This document shows positions 60,819 to 64,000 of a stretch of DNA of 64,000 nt, piece after piece. The translations under genes and the position numbers were made by a program. The notes under the pieces are model-generated. The model worked only from the letters and a program-made list of their open reading frames with translations, was not told the origin of the DNA and searched no databases. The DNA is from Epiperipatus broadwayi. Taxonomy: Eukaryota > Onychophora > Udeonychophora > Euonychophora > Peripatidae. The first letter of the stretch is position 1; each line of letters begins with the position of its first letter. Location: positions 1 through 64,000 of the forward strand of contig JAQFVV010001045.1 in assembly GCA_028023455.1 (NCBI GenBank), in the 5' to 3' direction.

Positions 60819-63245
60819 GTATTTTATAGGTTTTGTTAAAATGTATAAATGTAACTTACACAGTTTATTTAATTTCTTTAAATTAAGTGTTCTTTTAGAG
60901 TTTTTATGTAAATAATAATTTTACATAATGTATTAGATCACAGGTAAAAGTCACAAAAAGCTTAAGATATTTAATATTTCAGCATTTGTTTTTTTTGTTA
61001 TCTATATCACAGGTGATTAACTTTCAATTTTTTACAACTTTTTTTGGATTTCACTTCAGGATTTCAATTGTTCAATTCTTATTATATTGCAGTGTTATGT
61101 TCAGCCTAATTCCATTATTTTCTTAATTTTTCCAGTAGTATCTATTTGTTCTTTTCTACTAAAATTAATTTTCATTTTTTTCTTCTTAATTGCTACATGT
61201 ATCTCCCTAGTATGTAATCTATTGTCTTTTGTGGGTTATTCAATGCCTATCAGTAAACATTTATTAAAAGTCTTTCTTATTTAGGAAGGCAGGTTTTTTT
61301 TAAAAATATTAAGCTATTTGTATTAAAATTCTAAGTAATTTCACTGACATCATTCAGTCAAAAAACATCGTAAATAGTAATTTAAAGTGAGAATTCTACT
61401 CACGCTCTCCTCAACAGTTCTTCAGATTTGCTCATATAAAAGAATTTGAGTCATAGAAATAAGAGGATCCTTTTTATTCCTGCATAAATACTATATCTTG
61501 GATTGAAGAGGAAAGTATTCATTTATTTAACACTCTCAAAAGGCGCGTGCTCAATTAGCTTGAAAGGCTGATATTTGAATATAATAAAATTCTTATTGTT
61601 TTAAGTGTATTAAATAATGTGTATTTATGTGGTAACTCTGCAAATCTTTAATGGTCTTTTTTTGGAACACTGTTATGCATTCTGTTGATTTTTTTTTCAC
61701 TATTTAACTTTAGACATAATTTATTGCATCTATTAAAGCTTTGTAAAATTCCTTGCAGCTTTGAACCCTTATGCATTAAAATGTCCTTAAAATCTGAATG
61801 CCTATAAAAGTTTTTTAATCCAAACAGTAATTCTCATAAACTATTTTAAAAAATTCAAAAAATAAAATCAATCTGCTAATCATATTTACCAACATTAATC
61901 TTCTTAGTGTAACAAATATTTCATTTTATTCACTAAGGTGTTATTTTTTATAACTGCTCTATAGAATTTCATAATCTGTTTTCCATCAGGATATTCAGTT
62001 GTTTTCATTTACAACAAAATTATTTATAAAATATATTGCTGTTTTGTATTCTAAAAAATCTTGAAAAAAAAACAAACAAACAATTTATTCTTTTTATAAT
62101 TAGCTTTACTTTATATATAAAGTTTATTGTGGAATAAATATTTGAGAATTTTAAAAAAAAATTACAATGCTGAAATCTGGATACATACATTGCTTGCTTA
62201 TTTCAGCTTGCAATCTTTTATGTGTGTATTGCAGTTTTTTATCCAACAACAGTTCAACAAAGTTTTGGGATTGATCTAATCCATGTTCAAACCAAATTAG
62301 TATGGAGAAGTTTTATCTCTGCCTAGGCTTATAAAAATCACATTTTATGTGTCAATGTTTTGTTCTTTATGATGTTCATTTGTGGTGTACATTTTCAATG
62401 GATTAAATTGATAAGGATATATTATCTTTCAAAAGGAAATTTTATTCACAAACCATAAGAATCATTTACAAAAAGAAGGAAATTTACATATCAATCTCAA
62501 AGAAGACCAGTCAACAAAATCAGAGGTTACACTTGTATATATAAACAAAAATCAATTAATTTCATATAAATTACATTAAGACATTAGTTATCACCAGAAA
62601 TTGAAGAAATATAAATTCCCATTCCAGAAATCATAGTAGTGGCCCATTTACACTAATCTGATCATGTATATTGCATATGTAATGGTGTTAGTCAATTCAA
62701 ACACATATAAGTTTGTGTAATTTATGAACAGATGGACAATGATTAAAACCATATTTGGCCATTTAGTCTATAGAGCTTTATCTTATCAAGTGAAGAGCAT
62801 TTCCAATGTTTCTGTGTGTATTAATTTAACATTTTGAATATCAAGAGATTAATCATTATGAACCATATATGAAAAACATATACTTTACTTGTAGATCATG
62901 AGGTTATCCAATCGAATATAGGGATTACATTGATAAAAATTACTTAAAAGCAGGTTTTTATAGAATACGTAAGACTGAAAATTACACGAAATATATCATA
63001 GATTCTTTATAGTAAACAAATCAGTTACCATTAAGCATTATTAAAGCAGTCTTAATATATTTATTGAGTCATTGATTAAAACTGATCCATTAATCAAATG
63101 AAAGCCCTTTCCTATTATTCACCAATTAGGTGAATAACTTTATAATGACATTTTTTAGTTCTTGGATCACTTCCATATAAAGTTTATTTAGAATGTTTTA
63201 GGTAAATGGTTCATTCAAATTTTCTCAGTATCAGGATTTACAACT
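60819..63245. other. A+T-rich intergenic sequence
   Basis: The frame at 61087-61284 is hydrophobic low-complexity. No gene or repeat was recognised. Confidence 0.4.
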
Positions 63246-63530
63246 TTATATTCTTTTCATCATCGGTACTACACTTTGTTTTAGGTTTATTAGGGACCGG
63301 GTCTGGTTGAACATCCAATTCTGAGAAAATTTTTGGTCTAATTCTTTAATTTCTTTTAGTAAGTGTAAAGAAATTTTAATCATGTCATATTCTTCTCCAC
63401 TTTCGAAGATAGTCTTATTTCTCAGTGACCAAATGGAAAAATTTATTAATGTTGCCAATCTTATGACCCCAAAATGTCCACTCTTGAAGGCCTTAGTCAA
63501 ATTTACACAAGCTGATTCTTTGTTTTTAAT
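63246..63530 (-). pseudogene. LINE C-terminal fragment (L1/Tx1-like), copy 3
   Basis: The minus-strand frame 63500-63246 reads through RLATLINFSIWSLRNKTIFESGEE (key part NFSIWSLRNKTIFE). This resembles the I(Y/W)..RN..IF block found near the C-terminus of L1/Tx1-type ORF2 proteins. A helical LHLLKEIKELDQKF segment and a stop follow. An upstream piece (TKAFKSGHFGV) continues to about 63530. No reverse transcriptase part is present in the sequence to the right, so it is truncated. It is not closely similar to the 44.8-kb or 54-kb endings, so it may be a different subfamily. Confidence 0.5.
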
Positions 63531-64000
63531 GAGATAAGGATATATTATATATTTATAATCTTGTTTATTTCTTGGTTTTATACTGATATTATATAACTAA
63601 TATGTGGTATGTTGCACTTATTTATTTATTTCAATTCAGACCTTATTTTAAAATGTACGGTTTAAGGAAGAATTTATGAAGAAAAAATATAATATTGTTA
63701 ATAGAAAATTTTAAGATAATCTTTTATGTTTTAAGAAAAAGCTCCAAATGTTTTCTCTGCCTAGGGATTCTCAAAAACAAAAATTCACCATTGGCTTAAG
63801 TCTAAATTTTCTGCAAATATTCTATAATCATGCTGGTAACCTTCTTTTAGAATTGATTGATAAAAGTTTGTCAGCTGACATATCATTTAAGCATTTAAAA
63901 TATAGATTTTCTATTAGTTTATTTTTTTCATTTTGCTTCTTTAAAAATAAATATATAATTCTGTAATTTTCAGGAATTTTTTTTTACTCATTTAATTTCA
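63531..64000. other. A+T-rich sequence to window end
   Basis: The plus-strand frame 63748-63966 has some mixed composition (LPRDSQKQKFTIGLSLNFLQ) but no recognised motif, and it turns Phe-rich at the end. Confidence 0.3.

Overview
The window is A+T-rich animal nuclear DNA (about three quarters A+T by eye) with no host gene that I can recognise. The content is retroelement wreckage, foldback repeats and microsatellites. The mix of Penelope-like elements (PLEs), RTE-type and Tx1/L1-type LINEs, short tRNA-derived SINEs and long pure (AT)n and (ATT)n arrays points to an invertebrate metazoan. The phylum cannot be fixed from this window: chelicerate-like and mollusc-like genomes both fit. The tRNA-type SINE that is very abundant in octopus genomes, as I remember its sequence, was not seen, which argues mildly against octopus.

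Layout. 1.8-4.6 kb: a nearly full-length but broken RTE LINE (+). 4.8-5.1 kb: first copy of a PLE-tail-like repeat. 6.5-7.0 kb: a minus-strand LINE 3' fragment beside a foldback-family repeat. 9.2 kb: SINE. 13.07-13.69 kb: an internally inverted (twin-primed) RTE copy. 14.1-18.4 kb: a third, heavily interrupted RTE copy containing (AT)n, a four-fold 75-bp amplification of its own coding sequence, and a 1.3-kb insertion. 20.9-22.6 kb: microsatellites and a perfect 58-bp duplication. 23.0-26.1 kb: PLE family A with reverse transcriptase and GIY-YIG remnants between long direct repeats (pLTRs). 26.3-27.2 kb: (AT)n, a repeat tail and a 32-bp minisatellite. 31.4-33.1 kb: two foldback-family relics and a truncated PLE A copy bounded by an exact 19-bp target-site duplication. 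34.5-37.4 kb: two head-to-head palindromic arrangements, a tail repeat and PLE family B. 37.4-42.4 kb: three foldback elements, a LINE 3' fragment and two SINEs. 44.5-48.4 kb: a minus-strand two-ORF Tx1/L1-like LINE with (ATT)n arrays on both sides. 49.5-50.7 kb: a nested palindrome of PLE-type tails. 52.9-54.9 kb: GA/GATA microsatellites, a second Tx1-like fragment and a perfect hairpin. 59.4 kb: SINE. 60304-60803: a 500-N assembly gap. 63.2-63.5 kb: a third LINE C-terminal fragment.

The elements relate to one another in four main ways. First, several unrelated PLE-type tails carry a short module resembling the hammerhead ribozyme core (CTGATGA, stem, GAAA) with different but self-pairing stems. 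Second, all three PLE family A tails carry a tRNA-like A-box/B-box module at the same place. Third, several tails run directly into (AT)n arrays. Fourth, the Tx1-like LINE lies inside an (ATT)n array. Every long reading frame found is a decayed retroelement fragment or a microsatellite artefact.
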